Assembly (NCBI GenBank): GCA_020846935.1 | Contig: JADLCY010000006.1 | Span: 186,001-250,000, forward strand | Direction of reading: 5' to 3' | Length of the DNA: 64,000 nt | From: Gemmatimonadaceae bacterium | Lineage (GTDB): Bacteria > Gemmatimonadota > Gemmatimonadetes > Gemmatimonadales > Gemmatimonadaceae | Part shown: positions 29,417 to 39,038 of the stretch, one piece after another | Layout: each line of letters starts with the position of its first letter | Position numbering within the stretch: the first letter of the stretch is position 1 | Notes under the pieces: generated by a model | Told to the model about the DNA's origin: nothing | Databases searched by the model: none | Seen by the model: only the letters and a program-made list of their open reading frames with translations | Program-made: the position numbers and the translations under genes

Positions 29417-29773
29417 TCAGGCGTTGAACGAGGAGCCGCACCCGCAGCCACCTGTGGCGTTCGGGTTCTTGAAGGTGAAACCGGAGCCCTGCATCGACGA
29501 GACGTAGTCGATGATCACCTGATTCATGTACTGCGCCGAGAACGGGTCCACGAACATCTTGAAGCCGTCCTGCGTGAGCACATAGTCGTCGTCAGCCGGG
29601 GCATCTTCGATCAGCAGGCCGTACTTGAAGCCGCTGCAGCCGCCCGGCTGGACGCTCACGCGCAGGCCACCCACGTCTGGCGACACCTGTTCGGCCTCCA
29701 TGAATCGCTTGACTTCAACGGCCGCGACCGGGGTGACGGTCACGGAGACTTCCGGCTGGACGTGGGCGGACAT
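29417..29773 (-). CDS. erpA: A-type iron-sulfur cluster carrier (ErpA/IscA family)
   Basis: This 118-residue protein has the HesB/IscA fold signature GGLRVSVQPGGCSGFKYGL and a C-terminal GGCGCG. The three ligand cysteines are Cys46, Cys110 and Cys112. It carries [2Fe-2S] or [4Fe-4S] clusters to apo-proteins. A good Shine-Dalgarno (AAGGAGC) precedes the ATG, and a clean promoter lies upstream (29807-29835). It is transcribed ahead of the amino-sugar genes with only 12 bases between, an odd partnership. Confidence 0.93.
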   Translation of the reverse strand: MSAHVQPEVSVTVTPVAAVEVKRFMEAEQVSPDVGGLRVSVQPGGCSGFKYGLLIEDAPADDDYVLTQDGFKMFVDPFSAQYMNQVIIDYVSSMQGSGFTFKNPNATGGCGCGSSFNA

Positions 29774-29806
29774 TGGGCAAGCTCCTTCGGGTTGCGGCGT
29801 GCGTGA

Positions 29807-29835
29807 AACGTAGCTGCGGCTCAGGGGGTGGACAA
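29807..29835 (-). promoter_or_regulatory. Sigma70-type promoter for erpA and probably the amino-sugar operon
   Basis: On the minus strand TTGTCC (29835-29830), a 17-base spacer and TACGTT (29812-29807) match the pattern of four other promoters in the window. The leader is about 27 bases. Confidence 0.7.
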
Positions 29836-29965
29836 GGAGACGTAGTCACGTGTGCTGCTTGAGGTTATCCGGGGACGTGGAGGGCGGTTCCCGGGCCGGC
29901 GGGACGGTCGGTTGGCGTGATCGGCGATCCCGCACCGCGCAGGTTCCCGTGTCCGCCGCGTGCGG

Positions 29966-31138
29966 TCACCGTGCCCCGATCGCCGCCATGACGGCGTCGG
30001 CGAGCGAGATCCTGACCTCGCCGATGCGTCGGTTCTCCCGAGTGGGATTCACGCGGTTGCTGAGCAGGACGACGAACACGTCGCGTTCGGGGTCGATCCA
30101 GATTGAGGTTCCCGTGAAGCCGGTATGGCCGAAGGCGCGTTTCGACATCCGGTGCCCGCCCGAATTGCTGCCATTGGCCGTCTCCCACCCGATGCCGCGC
30201 GCCGAGAGCTGCGGGACCTGTGGCGTGGTAAATCGGTCGATGGTCGCCGAGTCGAGCACCTGCACGCCATCGAGGCGGCCGTGGTTGAGCATCATTCGGC
30301 CGAAGCGCGCGAGATCGCCGGCCGTGGAGAACAGCCCGGCGTGGGACGACACGCCGCCCAGCCGATAGGCGTTCTCGTCGTGCACTTCGCCGCGCAGGTG
30401 CCGCTGTCGCCAGGGATCGACCTCGGTGGGGGCGATCTGCGACGACCACGACGACGGCGGGAGGAATCGCGTGTGCGTCATGCCTAACGGGCCGAAGACG
30501 TGCTTCCGCACATAACCGTCGAAGGACTCCCCGGACACGCGCTTCACGATCTCACCCATGAGGATCGCGCCCAGGTCGCTGTAAACCATACGGGTGTTGG
30601 GGGCCGCCTCGAGCGGCGTGGACAGCACGAGCCGAATCGCCGCGTCTTTCGTCTCCGTCTCCTTGTACAGCGGGCGCCACGCTGGCAGCCCCGCGGTGTG
30701 CGTGAGGAGATCGCGCACCTTCACCTGGTCTTTCCACGGGCCCGTCCACTCCGGCAGGTAACGCTGCACCGAGGCGGTGAGGTCGATCTTCCCCTGAGCG
30801 GTCAGCTGCATGACGGCGCTCGTGAGCGCGAGGACCTTGGTGAGGGACGCCATGTCCCAGACGGTGTTCTCGTCAGGCACCGGTGAACCGGCCGCGCGAT
30901 CGAGGTGGCCGGCGACAGCCTTCGCAATGACCCCGCTGCGCGTGCCGGCGATCGCCACGGCGCCCGGGAAGGCGCTGTCGCGCATGGCACGGGTCAGTAC
31001 GGCCACCATGGAGTCGTGTACCGCGCGCGAATCGATGCCGCGCGCAGCGAGCTCGGTGGTGGGCGCGGAAACGAGTGGCGATTGGCTGCCGGCGGCACAC
31101 GCCGCGAGCAGCGAGAGGGACGCAACGAGGAGGCGCAT
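29966..31138 (-). CDS. Serine beta-lactamase-like hydrolase, lipoprotein (class C/esterase family)
   Basis: This 390-residue protein starts at ATG 31138. The lipobox LAAC makes Cys14 the likely lipidated residue. Catalytic motifs of the penicillin-binding/AmpC-like family are SLTK (Ser98, Lys101), a tyrosine motif YSD (class C enzymes use YxN) and HTGFTG near the end in place of KTG. The YSD and HTG variants are common in the esterase and peptidase branches rather than true beta-lactamases. It may act on cell-wall peptides. Its mRNA is probably leaderless: the -10 ends 7 bases before the ATG. Confidence 0.88.
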   Translation of the reverse strand: MRLLVASLSLLAACAAGSQSPLVSAPTTELAARGIDSRAVHDSMVAVLTRAMRDSAFPGAVAIAGTRSGVIAKAVAGHLDRAAGSPVPDENTVWDMASLTKVLALTSAVMQLTAQGKIDLTASVQRYLPEWTGPWKDQVKVRDLLTHTAGLPAWRPLYKETETKDAAIRLVLSTPLEAAPNTRMVYSDLGAILMGEIVKRVSGESFDGYVRKHVFGPLGMTHTRFLPPSSWSSQIAPTEVDPWRQRHLRGEVHDENAYRLGGVSSHAGLFSTAGDLARFGRMMLNHGRLDGVQVLDSATIDRFTTPQVPQLSARGIGWETANGSNSGGHRMSKRAFGHTGFTGTSIWIDPERDVFVVLLSNRVNPTRENRRIGEVRISLADAVMAAIGAR

Positions 31139-31145
31139 GCCGCAC

Positions 31146-31174
31146 ACAATAGGGGAGAGACTGGGACGGAGCAA
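31146..31174 (-). promoter_or_regulatory. Sigma70-type promoter giving a leaderless serine-hydrolase mRNA
   Basis: TTGCTC (31174-31169), a 17-base spacer and TATTGT (31151-31146) on the minus strand. The -10 ends 7 bases before the ATG (31138), so transcription should begin at or next to the start codon. Confidence 0.72.
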
Positions 31175-31338
31175 AGGCGACGGAATCCATACCCCCCGCA
31201 TCGCCCCCCCCCGGACGAGAAGACGCGCGGATCACGCAGTTGCCACCGGAAGGCGCTCGGGCATGGGGCGCCACCGCGTTGCTGGGCCTCCCCGGCCGCC
31301 GCCGAGCCCACCTTGTGACCCCGCCGCCCGACCGAGTG

Positions 31339-31344
31339 TAGAAT
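31339..31344 (+). promoter_or_regulatory. Probable -10 element TAGAAT for the small lipoprotein gene
   Basis: TAGAAT lies 25 bases before the ATG at 31369. TTGTGA (31313-31318) is a possible -35 but the spacing of 20 is long. Confidence 0.4.
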
Positions 31345-31368
31345 CCCCCACTCCTTCGACCCCAGCCC

Positions 31369-31701
31369 ATGCGCCTCCGCTCCCTCGCTCTCAGCCTCGT
31401 ACTCGCCGGTGCGGCCGCAGGCTGCTCCCGAAAGGTCGTCGTCACCACGCCGTCAACCCGCGATGCCGTGACCCTGCGTGTCACGAACTCGGCGGCGCAG
31501 GCGATCACCGTCGTCGTGCAGGCAAACGGCACGGACTACACGGTCGGACGCGTGGCGGCCAACTCCACCGAGATCCTCAGCGTCCCGCAAGTGGCCTCGG
31601 GCTCGACGGTACGCTTGCGCGCCACATTGGCCGACGGTTCGCGCACGTATTCGCGCGATAACGTGACCATTGCCGGCACCTTCGAATGGCGCGTCCCGTA
31701 A
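31369..31701 (+). CDS. Small lipoprotein of unknown function
   Basis: This 110-residue protein has a clear lipoprotein signal (LALSLVLAGAAAGC), with Cys19 the acceptor. The mature part is about 90 residues of alternating polar and hydrophobic beta-type sequence (VTLRVTNSAAQAITVVVQAN, SVPQVASGSTVRLRATLAD), suggesting one immunoglobulin-like sandwich. I do not recognise a named family. It stands alone between a divergent hydrolase and the inositol-lipid genes, with its own -10 candidate. Confidence 0.75.
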   Translation: MRLRSLALSLVLAGAAAGCSRKVVVTTPSTRDAVTLRVTNSAAQAITVVVQANGTDYTVGRVAANSTEILSVPQVASGSTVRLRATLADGSRTYSRDNVTIAGTFEWRVP

Positions 31702-31713
31702 CGGGTTGCAGGG

Positions 31714-31742
31714 TTGTTCGAGGCCGGTAAGCGGCGTAATTT
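31714..31742 (+). promoter_or_regulatory. Sigma70-type promoter for the inositol-lipid genes
   Basis: TTGTTC (31714-31719), 17 bases, TAATTT (31737-31742). The leader to ATG 31797 is about 48 bases. Confidence 0.72.
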
Positions 31743-31796
31743 CACGGACTTCCTTCGTTCGGCCCGACGCGTCGGCGCCACCCCCCGAACCCTCCG

Positions 31797-32513
31797 ATGG
31801 TCACTATCTGGGAAGCGATCAAACGCGGCTATCTCCGTGTCATTGCCCCGGTGGCTGACTGGATGGTCGCGCGTCGCATCAGCCCCAATGCGATCACGAC
31901 GGTGGGGACGCTGTGTTCGATGGCTGCCGGCGTCATCTATGCCACGGGACACATCTCGATCGCGGGCTGGGTGCTTGGCCTCACGGCGCTGTTCGATGTG
32001 CTCGATGGGACCGTCGCTCGGCGGACGGGTCGGGCGACCGTCTTTGGCGCGTTCTACGACTCCACCCTGGATCGCGTCGCAGACGGCGCCGTGCTCGGCG
32101 GCCTGATCGTTTTCTTCGCGCGCAACGAGATGCACCACGGCGTTCCGGACTGGATCGCCACGCCCATGGTTGGCGTCGTGCTCCTCGGCATTATCGGCAC
32201 CTTCCTGACGTCGTACACGCGTGCTCGCGCCGAGAGTCTGGGCATCGACGCCAAAGTCGGCATCCTGCAGCGCCCCGAGCGTGTGACGCTGCTCTCCGCA
32301 CCGCAGGCGTTCTTCGGCCTTGCCCTCGACGGGTGGGTCCTCATCGCCATCTGCATCCTGCTGTCCGTCACCGCCTGGATCACCGCCGTGCAGCGCATCA
32401 TCTACGTGTACCGGGTGACGCTCGCGGTGCCCAATGGCGAGGCCACGGAACCCGAGGTCGCGCCGCTCGACACCCCGGTGCACACCGCGGCCGCATCGTC
32501 TTTGTCTCGCTAG
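31797..32513 (+). CDS. CDP-alcohol phosphatidyltransferase, probable phosphatidylinositol-phosphate synthase
   Basis: This 238-residue membrane protein has the complete family motif DGx2ARx8Gx3Dx3D (DGTVARRTGRATVFGAFYDS, then TLD). Five to six helices follow. The sequence GILQRPERV after the third helix resembles the inositol-phosphate branch (mycobacterial PgsA1), where a related RPER segment follows the catalytic helices. The next gene, 32 bases downstream, is inositol-3-phosphate synthase. Together they suggest synthesis of a phosphatidylinositol-type lipid. Phosphatidylglycerophosphate synthase remains a possible alternative from sequence alone. Confidence 0.82.
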   Translation: MVTIWEAIKRGYLRVIAPVADWMVARRISPNAITTVGTLCSMAAGVIYATGHISIAGWVLGLTALFDVLDGTVARRTGRATVFGAFYDSTLDRVADGAVLGGLIVFFARNEMHHGVPDWIATPMVGVVLLGIIGTFLTSYTRARAESLGIDAKVGILQRPERVTLLSAPQAFFGLALDGWVLIAICILLSVTAWITAVQRIIYVYRVTLAVPNGEATEPEVAPLDTPVHTAAASSLSR

Positions 32514-32545
32514 TCGTTCTTCTCCCTTCCTCCGGCCATACCAAC

Positions 32546-33879
<1,334 letters not shown>

Positions 33880-33883
<4 letters not shown>

Positions 33884-34350
33884 GCGCGGTCCGGTCCCGC
33901 ATGACGTCGGCTGGGCGACTCCCTCAGGTGTCACTGGCGATCGCGGTGATGGCTCTCGCCTCGGCATGTGGTCCCAAAGGGCCCCAGCCGCACCAGCGCA
34001 TGTTCACGGACGACCTCGCGATTCAGATCTGGATGGATCCGGCGCCGCCGCGCGCGCTCGAGGACGTGCAGTTCCGCATCGTGGTGCGCGACAAGAAGAC
34101 CGGCGAACCGGTCGAAGGTGGCCAAGGGCAGATCTTCGCGACCAATGAGGATCGCAAGAACGTCGACAACGGGTTCGAAAAGGGACCGGAGCTGGGCACC
34201 TACTACAGCAAGCTGATCTTCGTGAACGCCGGCCCGTGGGCGATCGGGATGCGCTTCCGGCGCGACTCCACGGCGCCGCTGCAGCGCACCAACGACTGGA
34301 TGCAGCAAGTCTACCCCGAAACCCCGCCGGGCGAGGAAGGCAGGAAATAG
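33880..34350 (+). CDS. Lipoprotein with a YtkA/FixH-like domain
   Basis: This 156-residue protein starts at GTG 33880, overlapping ino1 by 4 bases; ATG 33901 is an alternative. The signal ends in lipobox ASAC. The mature part (AIQIWMDPAPPRALEDVQF, VVRDKKTGEPVEGGQGQIF, GTYYSKLIFVNAGPWAIGM) has the beta-sandwich pattern of YtkA-like/FixH-like domains. These often sit in the periplasm near redox or metal proteins. Its role here is unknown. It leads into the 2-oxoacid dehydrogenase genes with only short gaps. Confidence 0.72.
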
Positions 34351-34355
34351 TCGTC

Positions 34356-34667
34356 ATGCGACACTTCTATCGAACGCACCTCATGCCCGCCGAGGTGATG
34401 CAGGCTGCCGACGCGTTCTTCGCGTCGCTGGGGCTCGCGACCGCCGCTTCGAGCGCGCGCGAGCGCATGTACACGGGCGTGGTCGGCACACCCGAGGTGC
34501 CTTCACGCGTGCGCCTCTCGGCGTGGGCCGAGGGGGGCCACTACACCTTCGTCGAGGTGCACACCGACCAGATGGGCGAAAGCCGCATCGACCGGAACGT
34601 GAAGCGCTTCTTTGTCGGCCTGCGACACCAGGAGGACCCCCGGTACGCGCTCGAGGCGTCGTACTGA
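34356..34667 (+). CDS. Hypothetical protein preceding the E1-alpha gene
   Basis: This 103-residue soluble protein, from ATG 34356, has an alpha then beta pattern: MRHFYRTHLMPAEVMQAADA, a helix, then strands with RVRLSAWAEGGHYTFVEVHT. Such a layout could be a small ligand-binding or dimeric barrel fold. I do not recognise a family. Its stop shares a base with the next start (TGATG), so it is translated with E1-alpha. Confidence 0.7.
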   Translation: MRHFYRTHLMPAEVMQAADAFFASLGLATAASSARERMYTGVVGTPEVPSRVRLSAWAEGGHYTFVEVHTDQMGESRIDRNVKRFFVGLRHQEDPRYALEASY

Positions 34668-35860
34668 TGGCGTCGAAGGGCCCGACAACAGGAGGCAGGG
34701 GATCGAAAGCCGGGGGCAAGACGGGCACTGCCGCCCCGAAGGCGGGCGCTGCATCGCGCACGGCCGCCACGCCGCGTCCCTCGGACCGGCTGACGCGCGA
34801 GCAGAAGCTCGAGCTGTACCACTGGATGCGCCTGACGCGCACCCTCGAGGAGCGCCTGGTTGCCCTGTACCGGCAGACCAAGGTCGTGGGCGGTCTGTTC
34901 CGCTCGTTAGGCCAGGAAGCCGACGCGGTCGGTTCGTGTTTTGCCCTCGAGCGCCGCGACATCATGTCCCCGCTGATCCGCAACATGGGGGCGATGCTCG
35001 TGAAGGGCGCCACGCCGCTCGAGATCCTGCGGCAGTACATGGCCAAGGGCGACTCGCCAACACGGGGACGCGAGCTGAACATCCACTTCGGTGACCTCGA
35101 TCGCGGCTTCATCGGTCAGATCTCCCCGCTGGGAGACATGGTACCGGTGATGGCGGGCGTCACGCTGTCGTTCCGGATGCGCGGTGAAGATCGCGTGGGG
35201 CTCGTCTATGTCGGCGACGGCGCGACGTCCACCGGCGCCTTCCACGAAGGCATCAACCTCGCCGCCGTGCAGCGCTGTCCGCTGGTCGTGATCGTCGAGA
35301 GCAACCAGTACGCCTACTCCACGCCCACGCACAAGCAGACGGCAGCAAAGCAGATGATCGACAAGGCCGCAGGCTACGGTGTGCCGGGGCTCCAGGCCGA
35401 CGGGAACGACGTGCTTGCGGTCTACGACGCGACGAAGACGGCAGTGGACTACGCACGCGCGGGACACGGCGTGACGCTGGTCGAGCTGGTCACCTATCGC
35501 CGCAAGGGCCACGCGGAGCACGACAATCAGTCATACGTGCCCGAGGGCGAGGTCGACTGGTGGGCCGCGAACAACGACCCCATTGATCGGTATCACGCGC
35601 GCCTGCGCTCGGAATTCGCATTCACGGTCGCGGACCTCGACGCGGTGGACCAACGGGTCCGTCGTGAGGTCGACGCGGCCACCGAACTTGCGGAGCAATC
35701 TCCACAGCCGGAGCCGCTGGACGCGCTCGATGGTGTCTACGCCGACCCTCCGCGTGAAGAACCACTCTGGTTCCGGGAGGGCACGCGTTCGGCCGTCGAG
35801 CGCAATGAGCGCGCCGAAGGCTGGGGTACGTGGAACGCCAAGCCGGAGGCGCAGCGCTGA
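34667..35860 (+). CDS. 2-Oxoacid dehydrogenase E1 component, alpha subunit
   Basis: This 397-residue protein has a flexible Gly/Ala/Lys-rich tail (about 1-40), then the E1-alpha fold: LYHWMRLTRTLEERLVALYR, SLGQEADAVGS, the thiamine-diphosphate motif YVGDGATSTGAFHEGINLAA, ESNQYAYSTPT and YRRKGHAEHDNQ. It decarboxylates a 2-oxoacid (pyruvate or branched-chain) and passes the acyl group to E2. The TGATG junction on both sides couples it to its neighbours. The substrate cannot be fixed from sequence; the heterodimeric form and close E2 fit either complex. No E3 gene is in the window. Confidence 0.9.
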   Translation: MASKGPTTGGRGSKAGGKTGTAAPKAGAASRTAATPRPSDRLTREQKLELYHWMRLTRTLEERLVALYRQTKVVGGLFRSLGQEADAVGSCFALERRDIMSPLIRNMGAMLVKGATPLEILRQYMAKGDSPTRGRELNIHFGDLDRGFIGQISPLGDMVPVMAGVTLSFRMRGEDRVGLVYVGDGATSTGAFHEGINLAAVQRCPLVVIVESNQYAYSTPTHKQTAAKQMIDKAAGYGVPGLQADGNDVLAVYDATKTAVDYARAGHGVTLVELVTYRRKGHAEHDNQSYVPEGEVDWWAANNDPIDRYHARLRSEFAFTVADLDAVDQRVRREVDAATELAEQSPQPEPLDALDGVYADPPREEPLWFREGTRSAVERNERAEGWGTWNAKPEAQR

Positions 35861-36837
35861 TGGCCGAGATCACCTATCTGGAGGCGATCCGCCAGGCGCT
35901 CTTTGACGAGATGGAGCGCGATCCCAACGTCTTCTGCATCGGAGAGGACATCGGAAAGTTCGGCGGAGCATTCAAGGTCACCGAAGGGCTCGAGGCGAAG
36001 TTCGGCGAAGCACGCGTGATCGATTCGCCGATTTCCGAGATCGGCATTGTGGGCGCGGCGGCTGGCGCGGCGCACATGGGGCTGCGTCCCGTCGTCGAAA
36101 TGCAGTTCATCGACTTCATCGCCAACGCGTACGACATCCTCACCAACTACGTGGCCACCGCGCGCTACCGCGCGTTCCTGCCGTGCCCGATGGTAGTGCG
36201 TGGCCCGAGTGGCGGCTACGTGCGCGGCGGACCGTTCCATTCGCAGAATCCCGAGGCGGGTTTCATCCACACGCCAGGCCTCAAGGTCGTTTATCCATCG
36301 ACCGCCGAAGACGCCTATGGACTCATGAAGGCCGCAATCCGCGACGAGGACTGCGTGCTCTTCTTCGAACACAAGTACCTCTATCGTCGCGTGAAGGGCA
36401 CGCTCCCCTCAGGAGATGGGGTCGTGCCGATCGGCAAGGCGCGCACGGCGCGGGAAGGAAAGGATCTGTCGATCCTCACCTACGCCGCCGCGACGTGGAA
36501 GGCGTTGGAAGCCGCCGAACAGCTGGAGCGCGAAGACGGCCTCTCGGTGGAGGTGATCGACCTGCGCAGCCTTGCCCCACTCGACGACGAGGCGATCCTG
36601 GCATCGGTGCGCAAGACCAGCCGCGCGCTCGTCGTGCACGAGGATACGCGCACGGGTGGCATCGCCGGAGAGATCACCGCACGCATCAACGAGTCCTGCT
36701 TTTCCTGGCTCGACGCACCGGTGATGCGCGTGACGGCGCACGACATTCCGCTCCCCTACGCGCCGCAGCTCGAGGACTTCGTGCTGCCACAGTCGAGCGA
36801 CGTGGTGCGCGCGGCCCGCTGGGTCGCCGCGTACTGA
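35860..36837 (+). CDS. 2-Oxoacid dehydrogenase E1 component, beta subunit
   Basis: This 325-residue protein follows E1-alpha with a one-base overlap. Family motifs are FCIGEDIGKFGGAFKVTEGL, RVIDSPISEIGIVGAAAGAA, VVEMQFIDFIANAYD, MVVRGPSGGYVRGGPFHSQN and LFFEHKYLYRR, ending in VHEDTRTGGIAGEI. It supplies the second half of the thiamine site and the transketolase C-domain. Length is normal for the family. Confidence 0.93.
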   Translation: MAEITYLEAIRQALFDEMERDPNVFCIGEDIGKFGGAFKVTEGLEAKFGEARVIDSPISEIGIVGAAAGAAHMGLRPVVEMQFIDFIANAYDILTNYVATARYRAFLPCPMVVRGPSGGYVRGGPFHSQNPEAGFIHTPGLKVVYPSTAEDAYGLMKAAIRDEDCVLFFEHKYLYRRVKGTLPSGDGVVPIGKARTAREGKDLSILTYAAATWKALEAAEQLEREDGLSVEVIDLRSLAPLDDEAILASVRKTSRALVVHEDTRTGGIAGEITARINESCFSWLDAPVMRVTAHDIPLPYAPQLEDFVLPQSSDVVRAARWVAAY

Positions 36838-36849
36838 GCGCAGCGGCCG

Positions 36850-37149
36850 ATGGCCACGAATGACCAGCCCCCGACCCTGAGCAACGAGGACGCCATCTCG
36901 TTCGGTCGGCGCGTCGGCGTGGGATGTTTTACGTTGTTCGTCGGGGTGTGGAGCGGGGCGATGGTGGGAGTCCTGATCGGCAAGGTCGTCGAAGCGGCGC
37001 GCAAGGCGCCGTCGTGCGAGGGACTGCCGACCTGCAACTGGTACATCTACGCAATCGGGGGTGCGGTGGTCGGTGCACTGACACTCCCGTCCCTGGTCTT
37101 CTGGCGACTCGAACGCGGCAAGGCGCGCGGGTCCAACCTGCGAGGATAG
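36850..37149 (+). CDS. Small membrane protein of unknown function
   Basis: This 99-residue protein has two hydrophobic segments: VGCFTLFVGVWSGAMVGVLIG and IYAIGGAVVGALTLPSLVFW. The loop between them holds two cysteines (APSCEGLPTCNW) that could form a disulfide if outside. I do not recognise a family. It sits between E1-beta and E2 in the same direction with gaps of 12 and 4 bases, so it is part of the operon. Confidence 0.7.
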   Translation: MATNDQPPTLSNEDAISFGRRVGVGCFTLFVGVWSGAMVGVLIGKVVEAARKAPSCEGLPTCNWYIYAIGGAVVGALTLPSLVFWRLERGKARGSNLRG

Positions 37150-37153
37150 AGCG

Positions 37154-38512
37154 GTGGCACGAATCGATGTGGTCATGCCCCAGATGGGGGAGTCGATCGC
37201 CGAAGGCACGATGTCGCGCTGGTTGAAGAAGGTGGGCGACAGCGTCAAGCGCGACGAACCGCTCTTCGAGATCTCGACGGACAAGGTGGACGCCGAGATC
37301 CCTGCGCCATCGGCCGGTGTGCTGGCCGAGATCCTCGTGACCGATGGGCAGACGGTGCCCGTGCAGACCGTGGTCGCGCGACTGGAAACGGACGCCAGCG
37401 TGGCGGTGTCTGCCACGGCACCAGCGCCGGCGCCCGCCGCTGCTCCGCCAGCACCCGCACCCGCGGCGTCTCCCGCGGCCGCGGCGACCGCGACAGCGTC
37501 GGCCGCGTCTCCCGTGCCAGCTCCCGCCGCCCCGCATGCGGCCGCGGGCTCGTTCGAAGACCGTGTTCGTACGAAGTCGTCGCCGCTCGTGCGCAAGATC
37601 GCCGCGGAACACGGGATCGAGATCAGTGGCCTCTCGGGTTCCGGAATCGCGGGGCGCGTGACCCGAAAGGACATCCTCGAACACATCGCCAAGGGGCCCG
37701 CTGCGCGCCCGGACAGCGCTGCCTCGAGCGGAGCGGGCACCGTGGCGCCGTCGATGTACGCGCCCGCCGGGTTCGGATTCGAGCCTCCGCAGGTCACGTC
37801 CTGGCCGGGTGATGTCGTCGAGCCGATGTCGCGTATCCGGCGGCTCACCGCCGGGCACATGGTCTACTCCAAGCACACCTCGGCGCACGTCACGTCGTTT
37901 TTTGAGGTCGACCTGACGCGAGTCGCCAGGGTCCGTGCGAAGCTGCGCGGTGCGTTCGAGGCGCAGTACGGCGAGAAGCTGACGTTCCTGCCCTTCATTA
38001 CTCAAGCGGTGGTGCAGGGGCTCCGCGCGTTCCCCGTGGTGAATGCAGCGGTGCGCGGCACCGACATCGTGTTCCGCAAGCAATACAACATCGGCATTGC
38101 CGTCGCGCTCGATTGGGGCCTGATTGTTCCCGTCGTCAAGCGCGCCGACACGCTCAACCTCGTTGGCCTCACCAAGGGCATCAACGACCTCGCGACGCGT
38201 GCCCGCGGCAAGAAGCTCAAGCCTGAAGACGTGCAGGACGCCACGTTCACCATCACCAACCCAGGAGTGTTTGGTTCGGTCATGGGCACGCCGGTGATTC
38301 CGCAGCCCACGGTGGCGATCCTTGGCCTTGGCACCATCGAGAAGCGGCCGAAGGTCATGACCGGGCCGGACGGTGAGGACACCATCGCCATCCGCACCTG
38401 CTGCTACCTCTCGCTCTCCTTCGACCATCGCGTCGTCGACGGCGCGGATGCCGACCAGTTCATGGCCTTCGTGAAGAAGACCCTCGAGACGATTCCCGAG
38501 GGCGGCTACTGA
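37154..38512 (+). CDS. 2-Oxoacid dehydrogenase E2 component (dihydrolipoyl acyltransferase)
   Basis: This 452-residue protein starts at GTG 37154. One lipoyl domain (1-78) carries Lys44 in EISTDKVDAE, the lipoylation site. A long Ala/Pro hinge (about 85-135) is followed by a peripheral subunit-binding domain (SSPLVRKIAAEHGIEI, then GIAGRVTRKDIL) and the catalytic domain (about 215-452) ending with LSFDHRVVDGADADQF, which has the His-x3-Asp-Gly active site. It forms the core of the complex with the E1 subunits just upstream. Confidence 0.93.
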   Translation: MARIDVVMPQMGESIAEGTMSRWLKKVGDSVKRDEPLFEISTDKVDAEIPAPSAGVLAEILVTDGQTVPVQTVVARLETDASVAVSATAPAPAPAAAPPAPAPAASPAAAATATASAASPVPAPAAPHAAAGSFEDRVRTKSSPLVRKIAAEHGIEISGLSGSGIAGRVTRKDILEHIAKGPAARPDSAASSGAGTVAPSMYAPAGFGFEPPQVTSWPGDVVEPMSRIRRLTAGHMVYSKHTSAHVTSFFEVDLTRVARVRAKLRGAFEAQYGEKLTFLPFITQAVVQGLRAFPVVNAAVRGTDIVFRKQYNIGIAVALDWGLIVPVVKRADTLNLVGLTKGINDLATRARGKKLKPEDVQDATFTITNPGVFGSVMGTPVIPQPTVAILGLGTIEKRPKVMTGPDGEDTIAIRTCCYLSLSFDHRVVDGADADQFMAFVKKTLETIPEGGY

Positions 38513-38514
38513 AG

Positions 38515-38769
38515 ATGGCGCGTGCCATGTTCACGCACGGACTGCACGTTCCCGCCGAGTCGCGGAGCGCGGTCCTCGCGGCGCTGCGCGAGCGCAAGGC
38601 GGCGCTCAAGGCGAACGATTGCAACTACTGGGTGTTCGAGGGTAAGGAAACGCCCGGCGTGCTGATCGAGTTCTACGAAGCCCGCGATGTCGAAACGCTC
38701 GAGCGCGCCTGCACGGCGGCCGGTCGTGCCACCGCGAGCCAGGCCATTCTCTTCGAAGTGGAGCTTTGA
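38515..38769 (+). CDS. Hypothetical protein after E2 (small alpha/beta)
   Basis: This 84-residue protein begins 3 bases after the E2 stop. It has an alternating pattern: AMFTHGLHVPAESRSAVLAA, NYWVFEGKETPGVLIEFYEA, ATASQAILFEVEL. It resembles a single ferredoxin-like or dimeric barrel unit but I cannot name it. Tight spacing suggests it is translated with E2. Confidence 0.65.
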   Translation: MARAMFTHGLHVPAESRSAVLAALRERKAALKANDCNYWVFEGKETPGVLIEFYEARDVETLERACTAAGRATASQAILFEVEL

Positions 38770-38771
38770 CG

Positions 38772-39038
38772 ATGCCCACGCGTATCCTCACGATCGATGG
38801 CACGGACTGGCGGGTCTTCCCGTCCGGTTATGTGACCCAGTACGACCGCGACGAGTTCGGGCTGATGTTCGTGACCGGGACGTTGGGCGAGCGGAAGATT
38901 CGTGTGACGCGCTACTCGCCCGTCGGCGCACGATCGCGCGAGCAGTCGCTGGCCGAGCTGCCCGACGCGGAACTCACGCGACTCTTCGAGCAGTCGCAGG
39001 CGAGCGATACGTCCCCCGAAGCCGGATACGCCAGGTGA
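38772..39038 (+). CDS. Hypothetical protein (small, beta-rich)
   Basis: This 88-residue protein has its ATG 3 bases after the previous stop. The sequence ILTIDGTDWRVFPSGYVTQY, then LMFVTGTLGERKIRVTRYSP, predicts five or six strands followed by one helix (SREQSLAELPDAELTRLFEQ). I do not recognise it. The stop overlaps the PHP gene start (GTGA). Confidence 0.65.
   Translation: MPTRILTIDGTDWRVFPSGYVTQYDRDEFGLMFVTGTLGERKIRVTRYSPVGARSREQSLAELPDAELTRLFEQSQASDTSPEAGYAR

Noticed and set aside
29966-31138. True class C beta-lactamase
   Set aside because: The YSD and HTG variants in place of YxN and KTG fit the esterase/peptidase branch better; resistance should not be inferred.
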